Position numbers and translations under genes: made by a program. Shown here piece after piece: positions 43,780 through 52,112 of a stretch of DNA of 64,000 nt. The notes below the pieces were generated by a model. It was given only the letters and a program-made list of their open reading frames with translations. It ran no database searches and had not been told where the DNA came from. The DNA is from Burkholderia sp. GAS332 (GTDB lineage: Bacteria; Pseudomonadota; Gammaproteobacteria; Burkholderiales; Burkholderiaceae). Positions within the stretch are counted from its first letter, which is position 1. Each line of letters starts with the position of its first letter. The stretch spans positions 4,340,001 through 4,404,000 of the forward strand of contig FSRV01000001.1 of the NCBI GenBank assembly GCA_900142905.1. The letters run 5' to 3'.

Positions 43780-44565
43780 TTAACCGGTATCACCCAAGCG
43801 ACGCGCCAGCGCCTTCAGGCGCGGCGCCACGGTCTCCCGAAACACCTCCTCCCCCATCGACGACGCCGGCCCGCTGCAACTCAGTACCAGCCAGCGGCCT
43901 TCGCGCGGCTCGCGAAACGGCACCGCGACCGCGTTCACGTCGTCATGCCACGCGCGGAACGAATAGCAGCAGCGTTCCTGCGCGAAGGCTTCGATTTCCT
44001 TTTCGGCGTCTGCCAGCAACGCAGCGCTCTCTTTGCCCGCGGCCTTCTTAAGCTCGACCAGCAAGGCGGCGCGCACGTCCAACGGCTGCACCGCCAGATA
44101 CGCGCGCCCCATCGAGCTGGTCAGCATCGACAGTTTCGAACCGGAGGCGAGTCCGAGCGTCAGCGCGGTTTCGCTGCGGATCGTCTCCAGATAAATCATG
44201 TCGAGGCCGTCGCGGCACCCGAGCGACACCGCCGCGCCCACTTCGCGCGCAAAGGTGCGCATATGCGGGCGCGCGAGTTCGAGCGTGTCGGTTCCCGAGA
44301 GCAACGCGAAACCGAGCGACAGCACGCCGGCGTCGAGCGCATATTTACCGAGAGTTTCGTCGAGCCGCAGATAGCCGAGCACGGTCAGCGTGTAGGCCAA
44401 ACGGTTGACGGTCGCCTTCGGCAACCCCGTGCGTTCGACGAAATCGCGATTGCCGAGCATCGTTTCGCCCGGCTTGAACGCGCGCAGCAAGTCCAACCCA
44501 CGTGCGAGGGCGACGACGAATTTGCGCTCGTCGAGCGGTTCGGAGAGAGTGGATGTGGGCAGCAT
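43780..44565 (-). CDS. IclR-family transcriptional regulator
   Basis: A 261-residue IclR regulator. The N-terminal winged helix shows FVVALARGLDLLRAF and RTGLPKATVNRLAYTLTVLGYL. The C-terminal effector domain includes GLDMIYLETIRSETALTL and SSMGRAYLAVQP. An ATG at 44565 and a slightly earlier one at 44577 are both possible. It is divergent from gcdH with ~105 bases between them and is therefore its likely regulator. A role for the nearby homogentisate genes is also conceivable, because IclR members often control aromatic catabolism. Confidence 0.9.
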   Translation of the reverse strand: MLPTSTLSEPLDERKFVVALARGLDLLRAFKPGETMLGNRDFVERTGLPKATVNRLAYTLTVLGYLRLDETLGKYALDAGVLSLGFALLSGTDTLELARPHMRTFAREVGAAVSLGCRDGLDMIYLETIRSETALTLGLASGSKLSMLTSSMGRAYLAVQPLDVRAALLVELKKAAGKESAALLADAEKEIEAFAQERCCYSFRAWHDDVNAVAVPFREPREGRWLVLSCSGPASSMGEEVFRETVAPRLKALARRLGDTG

Positions 44566-44669
44566 GTGGTGATACACTCGGTCGTGGTTTGCAAAACATT
44601 GTTTCGCATAGCGGAACTTAAGTCAAGCTCAAGCTCGTTTTAGTCAAGCAAGGAATCAGGAGATACGTC

Positions 44670-45860
44670 ATGGCAGAGGCCGCGCAGTTTCACTGGGAAG
44701 ACCCGCTGCTGCTGGATCAGCAGCTCACCGAAGACGAGCGCATGGTGCGCGACGCCGCCGCCGCTTACGCGCAGGACAAGCTACAGCCGCGCGTGCTCGA
44801 GGCGTTCCGTCACGAGAAGACCGACATCGAAATCTTCCGCGAGATGGGCGAACTCGGCCTGCTCGGCCCGACGATTCCCGAGCAATACGGCGGCCCCGGT
44901 CTGAACTACGTGGCGTACGGTCTGATCGCGCGTGAAGTGGAGCGCGTCGATTCCGGCTACCGGTCGATGATGTCGGTGCAGTCATCGCTCGTCATGGTGC
45001 CGATCTATGAATTCGGCTCGGAAGCGCAAAAGCAGAAGTACCTGCCCAAGCTCGTCACCGGCGAATGGATCGGCTGCTTCGGCCTGACCGAACCGAACCA
45101 CGGCTCCGATCCGGGCAGCATGATCACGCGGGCGAAGAAGGTCGACGGCGGCTATTCGCTGTCGGGCTCGAAGATGTGGATCACCAATTCGCCGATCGCC
45201 GACGTGTTCGTCGTGTGGGCGAAGCTCGAGGAAGACGGCAAGGATTCGATCCGCGGCTTCATTCTCGAGAAGGGGTGGAAGGGGCTGTCGGCGCCGACCA
45301 TCCATAGCAAGGTGGGCCTGCGTGCGTCGATCACCGGCGAGATTGTTCTCGACGATGTGTTCGTGCCGGAAGAAAACCGCTTCCCCGAAGTCAGCGGCTT
45401 GCGCGGTCCGTTCACCTGCCTGAACTCGGCGCGCTACGGTATTGCCTGGGGCGCGCTCGGCGCGGCTGAAGCGTGCTGGCACACCGCGCGTCAATACGTG
45501 CTGGATCGCAAGCAGTTCGGCCGGCCGCTCGCCGCGAACCAGTTGATCCAGAAGAAGCTCGCCGACATGCAAACCGAAATCACGCTCGGCCTGCAAGGCG
45601 TGCTGCGCCTCGGTCGGATGAAGGACGAAGGCACGGCCGCCGTCGAGATCACGTCGATCATGAAGCGCAATTCGTGCGGCAAGGCGCTGGACATTGCACG
45701 GCTCGCGCGCGACATGCTCGGCGGCAACGGTATCTCGGACGAGTTCGGCATCGCGCGGCATCTGGTCAATCTGGAAGTCGTGAACACGTATGAAGGTACG
45801 CACGACATTCACGCGCTGATTCTCGGGCGCGCGCAGACGGGGATTCAGGCGTTTTTCTGA
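44670..45860 (+). CDS. gcdH: Glutaryl-CoA dehydrogenase
   Basis: A 396-residue FAD acyl-CoA dehydrogenase that oxidises and decarboxylates glutaryl-CoA to crotonyl-CoA in lysine, tryptophan and glutarate breakdown. [17 protein letters not shown] and [18 protein letters not shown] are flavin-side motifs. [16 protein letters not shown] and the C-terminal [20 protein letters not shown], which holds the catalytic glutamate, closely match glutaryl-CoA dehydrogenases. The ATG follows a GGAG site. It is divergent from the IclR gene and ends at a strong bidirectional terminator. Confidence 0.95.
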   Translation: MAEAAQFHWEDPLLLDQQLTEDERMVRDAAAAYAQDKLQPRVLEAFRHEKTDIEIFREMGELGLLGPTIPEQYGGPGLNYVAYGLIAREVERVDSGYRSMMSVQSSLVMVPIYEFGSEAQKQKYLPKLVTGEWIGCFGLTEPNHGSDPGSMITRAKKVDGGYSLSGSKMWITNSPIADVFVVWAKLEEDGKDSIRGFILEKGWKGLSAPTIHSKVGLRASITGEIVLDDVFVPEENRFPEVSGLRGPFTCLNSARYGIAWGALGAAEACWHTARQYVLDRKQFGRPLAANQLIQKKLADMQTEITLGLQGVLRLGRMKDEGTAAVEITSIMKRNSCGKALDIARLARDMLGGNGISDEFGIARHLVNLEVVNTYEGTHDIHALILGRAQTGIQAFF

Positions 45861-45927
45861 TGCGTCAATTGCGTTGATGGCGGCGTTTCGTCCTGGCCGC
45901 TGAATAGAAAATCGAAGCGTAGAAAAG

Positions 45928-45964
45928 AAAAAGGCCGGTTCATCTTTTGAACCGGCCTTTTTTC
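45928..45964. terminator. Bidirectional rho-independent terminator
   Basis: AAAAAGGCCGGTTCA pairs with TGAACCGGCCTTTTT around a short loop (TCTTT). The A-run on the left and T-run on the right make it work in both directions. It lies between the convergent gcdH and peroxiredoxin genes. Confidence 0.9.
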
Positions 45965-46015
45965 GTTGCGACACCGCGTTGAAGCTATCGGTGCGCTTCG
46001 CGACTCATCAGCCGC

Positions 46016-46654
46016 TTACTTGTTCGGCTGCGGCGTCAGGCGCAGGTACGGGCGCAGCGCTTTGTAGCCCTTCGGGAATTTCTGCCGGATGACTTCTTCG
46101 TCCTTCAACGACGGCACGATCACCACGTCATCGCCCTGCTTCCAGTTGCCGGGCGTGGCGACCGAGTGGTTGTCAGTGAGTTGCAGCGAGTCGATCACGC
46201 GCAGCACTTCGTCGAAGTTGCGCCCCGTGCTGGCCGGGTACGTAATGATCAAACGCACCTTCTTTTTCGGATCGATCACGAACAGCGACCGGACCGTGAG
46301 CGTTTCATTGGCGTTCGGGTGGATCATGTCGTACAGCTCAGAGACCTTGCGATCGCCGTCGGCGAGAATCGGGAAGCCGACATTGGCGGCTTGCGTCTCG
46401 TTGATGTCCTTGATCCATTCCTTGTGCGATTCAGCACTGTCGACCGACAAAGCGATCGTCTTCACATTACGCTTCTCGAATTCGCTGGCCAGTTTCGCCG
46501 TCAAACCCAGCTCGGTCGTGCAGACCGGCGTGAAGTCAGCGGGGTGCGAGAACAGCACGCCCCAACTATCGCCCAGCCATTCGTGGAACTTGATGTGGCC
46601 GACACTCGACTCCTGTTCGAAATCCGGTGCGATATCGCCAAGACGTAGACTCAT
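46016..46654 (-). CDS. 1-Cys peroxiredoxin (Prx6-like)
   Basis: A 212-residue thiol peroxidase. SLRLGDIAPDFEQES begins the thioredoxin fold. The peroxidatic Cys45 lies in SHPADFTPVCTTELG, and LSVDSAESHKEW and the extended C-terminal domain with VATPGNWKQGDDVVIVPS are the marks of the Prx6 subgroup, which lacks a resolving cysteine. It reduces peroxides in the cytoplasm. The ATG at 46654 has a perfect AAGGAGG ribosome-binding site nine bases upstream, so high expression is likely; the longer open frame upstream is not coding. Confidence 0.95.
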   Translation of the reverse strand: MSLRLGDIAPDFEQESSVGHIKFHEWLGDSWGVLFSHPADFTPVCTTELGLTAKLASEFEKRNVKTIALSVDSAESHKEWIKDINETQAANVGFPILADGDRKVSELYDMIHPNANETLTVRSLFVIDPKKKVRLIITYPASTGRNFDEVLRVIDSLQLTDNHSVATPGNWKQGDDVVIVPSLKDEEVIRQKFPKGYKALRPYLRLTPQPNK

Positions 46655-47012
46655 AGTGCATCCTCCTTGATGGTGTTCGGACATTCCGCGCAAGCATTCG
46701 CCCGCGGCGCCCCACTCAGGTGCGCCCGGCAAAGCTACAGCATAAGGGAGGGATAGTGCACAACGAACCAACATTGCGTCACTAATTTATGCGTTTTTGT
46801 AATTTCGATCAATTTAGTGGAAACTTTGCGGGACAGATCAACTCCATCTTAGTCAAGCTTTGCTGCACAGTGCCGCAAAGGTGGAGTTTTTAAGACATTG
46901 CTTCAACCGGGAACGGTTCGTGCGTTCGTTTTCATGAATCGAGCGCTGCGCTCGCCAGCAGCCGTTTCTTTGGTTACGATTCACGCGTGACGTGAGACGA
47001 AGGGAGCTGTCA
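46655..47012. other. Divergent intergenic region, peroxiredoxin / DUF883 gene
   Basis: 358 bases with no gene. The middle (46770-46870) is AT-rich and probably holds the promoters for both directions. AGGGAGC immediately before 47013 is the ribosome-binding site of the DUF883 gene. No clear OxyR-type dyad was found by eye. Confidence 0.5.
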
Positions 47013-47315
47013 ATGTCGGAAGTCAACAAGGAGAGATTGATGTCGGATATCAAAACCGTCCTCGCGGACGCTGAAGATTTGCTGAAACAAGCCGCGAGCG
47101 CCACCGGCGAGCGCGCTTCGGAACTGCGTGAAACGGCGCTTTCGCGCCTGAAGCAGGCTAAGGAAAAGGCGGCTGACGTGCAGGTCGTGGTGGTCGAGAA
47201 AGGCAAGAAGGCCGCCCGCGCCACTGACGACTACGTGCACGAGCATCCGTGGGCATCCATCGGCATCGCCGCGGGCGTCGGCGTTCTGCTTGGGCTGTTG
47301 ATCAACCGCAAGTAA
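47013..47315 (+). CDS. DUF883 (ElaB/YqjD) family inner-membrane protein
   Basis: A 100-residue protein. A charged helical N-terminal part (SDIKTVLADAEDLLKQAAS) precedes a single C-terminal membrane helix in the typical form YVHEHPWASIGIAAGVGVLLGLLINRK-like ending. ElaB/YqjD proteins of E. coli are stress-induced, tail-anchored and associate with ribosomes. It is followed by a holin-like YqjE-type gene and a DUF3318 gene, the same order as yqjD-yqjE-yqjK. The ATG at 47013 is preceded by AGGGAG. Confidence 0.9.
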   Translation: MSEVNKERLMSDIKTVLADAEDLLKQAASATGERASELRETALSRLKQAKEKAADVQVVVVEKGKKAARATDDYVHEHPWASIGIAAGVGVLLGLLINRK

Positions 47316-47453
47316 CACGGGTGACGCTGCCGGGCAAACCGCGTCCGGCACACCCGCGAATCGAGTTGACCGGCGCACGCCAGGCCGGTCCGCTTCTGTT
47401 GGCGCGCTCGTTTTCACGCGCCGGTTAGGCCTTCACGCGCAACGCTCAAAGCC

Positions 47454-47840
47454 ATGACGATCGAAACACAATCGCAGCACGGCGAACATAGTCCGTTGCG
47501 CCGTATCATCGGATCCGTGTTTGCCATGATGCAAACACGGCTCGAGCTGGTCGGCATCGAAATCGCCGAAGAAAAAGACCGTCTGCTCGGCGTGCTGTTC
47601 CTCGGCCTCGCGGCCATGATGCTCGCAACCATGGCCTTGATCGCATTGACGGCGCTGATCGCCATCGCGTTCTGGGACACCTACCGATGGCAAGCGCTCG
47701 CCTGCATCACGGCGGTTTATGCCATTGCAGGCATAGCCTGTGCGCTGAAAGCACGCAGCGGGTTGCGCAATGCACCAATGGTGTTCGAAGCCACCCTTGC
47801 CGAGTTTGAAAAAGACCGCGACCTGTTCCGCAAACCGTGA
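47454..47840 (+). CDS. Phage holin-like (YqjE) membrane protein
   Basis: A 128-residue protein with two adjacent membrane helices (about residues 45-70 and 78-97). A soluble N-terminal helix (FAMMQTRLELVGIEIAEEKDRLLG) precedes them. The pattern matches YqjE-like proteins, grouped in databases as a phage holin family although they are chromosomal envelope proteins of unknown role. It lies 138 bases after the DUF883 gene and 125 bases before the DUF3318 gene, as in the yqj cluster of enterobacteria. Confidence 0.85.
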   Translation: MTIETQSQHGEHSPLRRIIGSVFAMMQTRLELVGIEIAEEKDRLLGVLFLGLAAMMLATMALIALTALIAIAFWDTYRWQALACITAVYAIAGIACALKARSGLRNAPMVFEATLAEFEKDRDLFRKP

Positions 47841-47965
47841 TGCGGCAGGCGTAACGGGCTCATGGGCGTGCCTCAACGCCCAGCGCCTTCGCAGATACAT
47901 CGTCAACACCTCGAGCGATTTGCAGCACAGTTTCACCGCCCCACTTCCACTGCCGCCGACACGCC

Positions 47966-48445
47966 ATGAGCCAAAGCCATTCCGATACCGCCTTCCGCAA
48001 CAGACGCCCCCAGGCCAGAGATCTGAGTGCGCCGCACCTGCGAGCGCTGCGCAAGGAACTGCTGATGGTGCGCGCGGATGTCGAGCGCATGGAACTCGCT
48101 CAAGCAACCATCCAATTGCGGCAGGCCGTCACGCACTTCAGCTGGCTCAGATTCATTGTGCCGGGCTTCGGTGGCATGCGCACGGGCAGCGGATCGAAGA
48201 CGAGCTTTCTCAACGCGGGCAGCATCGGCGCACTCCTCAAACAGTATCCGATCATCAGTTCGATCGCTTCGCTGATATTGGCCAAACCGCTGCGCTCGAC
48301 CATTGCCGCGGGCGCAAAACCCGTGCTCAAATGGGGCAGCCTTGCGCTTGCCGGCTGGGAAGCGTATCGAATCTGGCAGCAGATAAAGAAAGATTCCGCC
48401 GCGTCCACCCGCGGCAAAGAACGGGCTGACGATAGCGGGTATTGA
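47966..48445 (+). CDS. DUF3318-like hypothetical protein
   Basis: A 159-residue protein following the YqjD- and YqjE-like genes. A basic N-terminus (RNRRPQARDLSAPHLRALRKELL) is followed by helical and weakly hydrophobic stretches (LLKQYPIISSIASLILAKPL and LKWGSLALAGWEAYRIW). Its position corresponds to yqjK of other bacteria. The function is unknown; association with the inner membrane is likely. Shortly after its stop comes the 8-base repeat tract. Confidence 0.75.
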   Translation: MSQSHSDTAFRNRRPQARDLSAPHLRALRKELLMVRADVERMELAQATIQLRQAVTHFSWLRFIVPGFGGMRTGSGSKTSFLNAGSIGALLKQYPIISSIASLILAKPLRSTIAAGAKPVLKWGSLALAGWEAYRIWQQIKKDSAASTRGKERADDSGY

Positions 48446-48470
48446 AGCGCTGTGCAGGAAGGGGCTGTCT

Positions 48471-48525
48471 GCCTTCCTGCCTTCCTGCCTTCCTGCCTTC
48501 CTGCTTTCCTGCCTTCCTGCCTTCC
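48471..48525. repeat. 8-bp simple sequence repeat (GCCTTCCT), ~7 copies
   Basis: Seven tandem copies of GCCTTCCT, the fifth with a C-to-T change and the last incomplete. It lies between the DUF3318 stop and the pilE stop (convergent). Changes in copy number would not alter either coding sequence, so phase variation of a protein is unlikely. It may affect the 3' ends of both transcripts. Confidence 0.85.
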
Positions 48526-48570
48526 ATTGAGTATCGGTTCCCTGGTCGGCGCGCCCCTCAGTAGCGCGCC

Positions 48571-49011
48571 CTAGCTCGTATTCCAGCACTCGCCGCTTGC
48601 CGGCGCTGTACCGCTTGTACCGCGCGTACCGCTTCTATTGCCTCGCAGCCCTGTCGCATCCAGGGTGAAGATGCCGCAAGCATCGTCGCGCATAGGGCCG
48701 ATTTCGGTCGGCGCTGCTTCTACCGAATAGCCACCGTTTGCTTCGTCCGCCGGCAGCACGTGCAATCGGTAGATTGGCGTACCGAATTGCGGCGCCTGAT
48801 CCAGACCCGGGGGCAATGTCGCGGTGCCGTCGCTTGCCGCGCCCTCGACGAATAGCGCTGCCCGATAAAGGGCGGACGCCGCGTCGACCCGGTGTGTTCG
48901 CGCAACATGACTCCGATACGAGGGCACGGCAAACACAACCAGCGTGGCAGCTATTGCCAGCGCGATCATCAGTTCCAAAAGCGTGAATGCGGATGGTGGC
49001 GGCCTCGTCAT
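48571..49011 (-). CDS. pilE: Type IV pilin-like protein PilE
   Basis: A 146-residue minor pilin. The prepilin N-terminus reads MTRPPPSAFTLLELMIALAIAA: a short leader, then the hydrophobic helix with Glu5. The residue before Phe1 is Ala instead of the usual Gly, which may slow cleavage by the prepilin peptidase PilD. A C-terminal region with a two-cysteine loop (CGIF...GECWNTS) fits PilE-type minor pilins that prime the pilus tip. It is the last gene of fimT-pilV-pilW-pilX-pilE, 10 bases after pilX. The ATG at 49011 is chosen to keep a short leader. Confidence 0.87.
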   Translation of the reverse strand: MTRPPPSAFTLLELMIALAIAATLVVFAVPSYRSHVARTHRVDAASALYRAALFVEGAASDGTATLPPGLDQAPQFGTPIYRLHVLPADEANGGYSVEAAPTEIGPMRDDACGIFTLDATGLRGNRSGTRGTSGTAPASGECWNTS

Positions 49012-49021
49012 GCTCCTCCCG

Positions 49022-49600
49022 TCAAAATGGGCGTGCGGCGACGCGACGCCAATGGCGCTCGATTTGCTCACCTGCGATTACGAGCTCCATCTGCAACCAG
49101 ACCTGCGACTCTTTGGTTCGGCCAAAACCACGCGAAGTCAGTAAATAGGCTCGGGCATTGGCGCGATTGCTCAGCCGCCACGCTTCGATCAAACATTGCG
49201 GCACACGCAGCGATCCGGGCCATTGCGCGACAGGCGCGACGGCGCCAGCCTCGAACGCGGCTTCGCGCGTCCATTGCGTCGGCTCACCGGGTGCGAGCGA
49301 CGTCACTGGCTGTGGCTCGAAACCTGGCACGGCAATCAGGCTCCGTGCGCATAAGTTCAGCGCCGAATCCGCGGCATGAAATGCCTGCAAATAGTCGCGC
49401 ACGTTGCTAGCGCCGCGCGCCGCCGCAAGCGATGTTTCGAACCAGGCCGCGGAGGTGGTCAACATCATTGCGGAAATCAGCAGGACGATCGGCAAGACGG
49501 TACCGCTATGGCGAACGCGCAATCGACGCCGGGTACGGATAAGACGTGCCACGTGTTTCGATGCCGCGCGCTGCGTTGCATGGCGAGGTCCTCCTGTCAT
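49022..49600 (-). CDS. pilX: PilX-like minor pilin assembly protein
   Basis: A 192-residue protein with a long basic leader and a pilin-like hydrophobic helix RHSGTVLPIVLLISAMMLT without the Glu5 of major pilins, as is usual for PilX. YLQAFHAADSALNLCARSL follows, which is the family's conserved AxxxAESAL-like segment. PilX, PilV, PilW, PilE and FimU/FimT form the tip complex that initiates type IV pili. The ATG at 49600 overlaps the pilW stop, so translation is coupled. Confidence 0.83.
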   Translation of the reverse strand: MTGGPRHATQRAASKHVARLIRTRRRLRVRHSGTVLPIVLLISAMMLTTSAAWFETSLAAARGASNVRDYLQAFHAADSALNLCARSLIAVPGFEPQPVTSLAPGEPTQWTREAAFEAGAVAPVAQWPGSLRVPQCLIEAWRLSNRANARAYLLTSRGFGRTKESQVWLQMELVIAGEQIERHWRRVAARPF

Positions 49601-50406
49601 AGGGAATCCTCCGCATGATTGCGTAGCGCTACCCGCCTCCAGAAAGCCTGCCTCGCCCGCATGTCGGCGCCAAGCGCGCTCAGGCCGTCGCAATCGACAT
49701 AGCGCACACGCCGTCCTTGCGGAGCGCCGCGGACGAGCACGCAGAGATCGACGGCGACGATTTTTGCCCATTGACCGGTCGTCACCGCCGCCGCATCTAT
49801 TGCCGTCAGGCCGCCGGCCAGCCAGTATTTGAACCGCACGCGTTCGATGCCTTCGACCAGCGGCTGCGCGGACCCCGCCTTGCCGTTGCCCTCGCAGTAA
49901 AGTTCGGGCTCCCCCGTCGAAGCACTGACCCTGGCGAAGTATCGGTTGACCACCAACACGCCCTGCCCGCCAAGTGCTGCACTGGAGTTCGTTACAGCTT
50001 GCCCGAGGCAGTCGGTCGATTGGCCGGTCGCTGACGGCCACGTCGACACGTTGTCCCCGACATAGCGAACCACGATGCCGTCTGAGGGGCTCGGCAATGC
50101 CTCGCAGGCCACGCTGTCATCCGCACCGGTCGGGCGGCCGCCCGAACAACCGAATAACGGCGGCGGACTATTGAACCGCACGACGTCCGCGGGCACGAAG
50201 CCGGCCATTTGAAGTTGCTGCCCCATCAACGTCAGCGCGGCCAGGCCGGCTTCGCGGATCCGCATCGCGTCACCCGCGCGCTCGAACACGCTACGCTGAG
50301 TTGTATAGAGCGAGACCGCGCCGGCGGTCACCACCAGCCCCAGCGTAATAGCGATCACAAACTCGACGAGCGTATGGCCACGCGCAATAACCTTACGCTG
50401 CGTCAT
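49597..50406 (-). CDS. pilW: PilW-like minor pilin
   Basis: A 269-residue prepilin-like protein. The leader ends ARG with the mature helix HTLVEFVIAITLGLVVTAG carrying Glu5. RSVFERAGDAMRIREAGLAALTLMGQQLQMAGF is typical of PilW. Cysteines around FGCSGG and TDCLGQ may form disulfides in the pilus tip protein. Both ends overlap neighbours by four bases (pilV and pilX). Alternative upstream starts exist, but 50406 gives a normal leader length. Confidence 0.88.
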   Translation of the reverse strand: MTQRKVIARGHTLVEFVIAITLGLVVTAGAVSLYTTQRSVFERAGDAMRIREAGLAALTLMGQQLQMAGFVPADVVRFNSPPPLFGCSGGRPTGADDSVACEALPSPSDGIVVRYVGDNVSTWPSATGQSTDCLGQAVTNSSAALGGQGVLVVNRYFARVSASTGEPELYCEGNGKAGSAQPLVEGIERVRFKYWLAGGLTAIDAAAVTTGQWAKIVAVDLCVLVRGAPQGRRVRYVDCDGLSALGADMRARQAFWRRVALRNHAEDSL

Positions 50407-50861
50407 TTCGCAAACGCCAGCGCAACGCATGAGGAGCCCGCCGGAACATCCGCGCCGCCGCACGACGCGGGCTTGTCGATGACATCGTCGGCGCGCGGCA
50501 CGTCACGCAGGGCTGTCCACGTGACACGTGCGGCGGACACGCCGCCGCTTTCCACGACCGACGCTTCGCCATGCGGCAACAGCGCCGTTGCACGCGTGCG
50601 CCATTGCCTGATCGCAGAATCGCCTGCTGAGGATTCGCGCATCGCTTCGACAACGGAATCGGCTATCCATGCTGCGTGCTCGTGCATTGCCGTCGCACGG
50701 GCTTCGCGCGCAGTCCACAATTGACCGGCAATCATCCCGAGCGCCGTCACCGCCATCAGGGTAACGGCCAGCATCACTTCAATCAGCGAGCTGCCTCTAT
50801 GCCGTGTTGTACGCCTTGCTGGATAGCTGCGCACCGATAACTTCAACGGGTATGGATTCAT
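50403..50861 (-). CDS. pilV: PilV-like minor pilin
   Basis: A 152-residue minor pilin. A 22-residue basic leader ends in RHRG. The mature helix SSLIEVMLAVTLMAVTALGM has Glu5, and MIAGQLWTAREARATAMHEHAAWIADSVVEAMR matches the PilV family pattern. Two cysteines near the end (SCGGADVPAGSSC) probably pair. It overlaps fimT by ATGA and pilW by ATGA, so the whole operon is translationally coupled. Confidence 0.88.
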   Translation of the reverse strand: MNPYPLKLSVRSYPARRTTRHRGSSLIEVMLAVTLMAVTALGMIAGQLWTAREARATAMHEHAAWIADSVVEAMRESSAGDSAIRQWRTRATALLPHGEASVVESGGVSAARVTWTALRDVPRADDVIDKPASCGGADVPAGSSCVALAFAK

Positions 50862-51418
50862 GATGCCGCTCCACACGCGCCCTCGACGATCCGCGCGCGC
50901 CCGCCCGCCGCGATGCGGATGCAGCGCCGCCACTTGTCGCCCTGAGTCGATTTCGACGGCAGACGCGGTGCAATATCGAAGCTGCGAAAGGTGCCGATCA
51001 ACTGCCCCGCCGGCGGCGTAAACGTGAGATTGGTCTGCGTCCCGGTAATGCTGACCGCTGCGAGCAAAGGATGCGCGCGCAGTAGCGAGAGCGTGCCACC
51101 GCGCTCGGCCAACACGGCCCAGCCGCACGACCAGTCGGTGACGCCATTGCCGCAAGCTTGCCCTGCGGCAAGACAATGGCGCGCCGCGTCGATTCGGCAC
51201 ACCGTGACGCGAGCGCCGCGGCGCAATGCTTCGCTGCGCGCAAACGCGAGGGTTGAAGCTAGCGCTTTCGCGCGTGCGTCGACCTGGTCCCGCAGGTGCC
51301 AGGCAACGAACGATGGTGTCGCCATCACTGCGATCACCGCCAGAAGCGCGACAACGGCCAGTGTTTCGACAAGCGTAAAGCCGCGGCACGGCTTCAAACA
51401 GACTGCTTCCCATTTCAT
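50858..51418 (-). CDS. fimT: FimT/GspH-family minor pseudopilin
   Basis: A 186-residue prepilin of the FimT/FimU/GspH family. The leader ends PCRG, and the helix FTLVETLAVVALLAVIAVMATPSF has Glu5. The globular GspH part includes LASTLAFARSEALRRGARVTVCR and a late CIRIAAGGRARIVEGACG. Of three candidate starts, 51418 is preferred because AGGG lies at the right distance upstream. It is the first gene of the minor pilin operon. FimT of related bacteria can bind DNA during natural transformation; that role here is only possible, not shown. Confidence 0.87.
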   Translation of the reverse strand: MKWEAVCLKPCRGFTLVETLAVVALLAVIAVMATPSFVAWHLRDQVDARAKALASTLAFARSEALRRGARVTVCRIDAARHCLAAGQACGNGVTDWSCGWAVLAERGGTLSLLRAHPLLAAVSITGTQTNLTFTPPAGQLIGTFRSFDIAPRLPSKSTQGDKWRRCIRIAAGGRARIVEGACGAAS

Positions 51419-51623
51419 CTGCATCCCTGATCGTTTCAAAGAATGCAGCCAATCTAGCGATTCGCAAACGACTCAACAATCGGCCGAATGGCCAGGTGGC
51501 ACTCGGACGCTATCCCGCGCAAAAATGCACGCGTGACGAACCACAACGGGAGCGGAGATGCAGATGCGCAAACCTACGCAGCGGACAATAAAAACTGGCG
51601 CGCAATTTCAGGCGCGGCAGCAA

Positions 51624-52106
51624 TCAGCGCTTGCGAGACGGCTTGGGAGGAGAAGAGGCGCGGCGAAATTCTTCGATCACGTCCTCGAATTCGGAGACGT
51701 CTTCGAAGCGCCGGTAGACAGAGGCGAAACGAACATAGGCAATGGTATCGAGCGCACGCAACTCGTTCATCACGAGTTCGCCGAGGCGCTCGCTGCGCAC
51801 CTCGCGCTCGCCGCTGCCGAGCAGTTGATACTCGATGCGGGCGACTGCCGCGTCGATCGCGTCCGCCGCCACAGGGCGCTTACGCAGCGCCAGTTGCATG
51901 CTCGCGACGATCTTGCGGCGATCGAATTCCGTGCGGCTGCCATCCTTCTTGACGACCGACGGCAACGCCAGCTCGACCCGCTCATACGTCGTGAAACGTT
52001 TGTCGCAGGCCGGGCAGCGGCGGCGCCGGCGAATCGTGGCGCCGTCTTCGGATACGCGGGAATCCACAACTTGCGTATCGGCGTGACGGCAGAAGGGGCA
52101 GTGCAT
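51624..52106 (-). CDS. nrdR: Transcriptional repressor NrdR
   Basis: A 160-residue repressor of ribonucleotide reductase genes. The N-terminal zinc ribbon has CPFC...CPAC with [18 protein letters not shown]. The ATP-cone domain (about 49-139) begins [17 protein letters not shown]. It senses dATP/ATP and binds NrdR boxes. It is the [19 protein letters not shown] of glyA with only six bases between them, an order widespread in betaproteobacteria. Confidence 0.96.
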   Translation of the reverse strand: MHCPFCRHADTQVVDSRVSEDGATIRRRRRCPACDKRFTTYERVELALPSVVKKDGSRTEFDRRKIVASMQLALRKRPVAADAIDAAVARIEYQLLGSGEREVRSERLGELVMNELRALDTIAYVRFASVYRRFEDVSEFEDVIEEFRRASSPPKPSRKR

Positions 52107-52112
52107 GGCGGC

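Noticed and set aside
48327..48527. Lys/Gly/Arg/Gln repeat peptide encoded by the 8-bp tract
   Set aside because: It is just the reading of the GCCTTCCT repeat on the minus strand and has no start signal.
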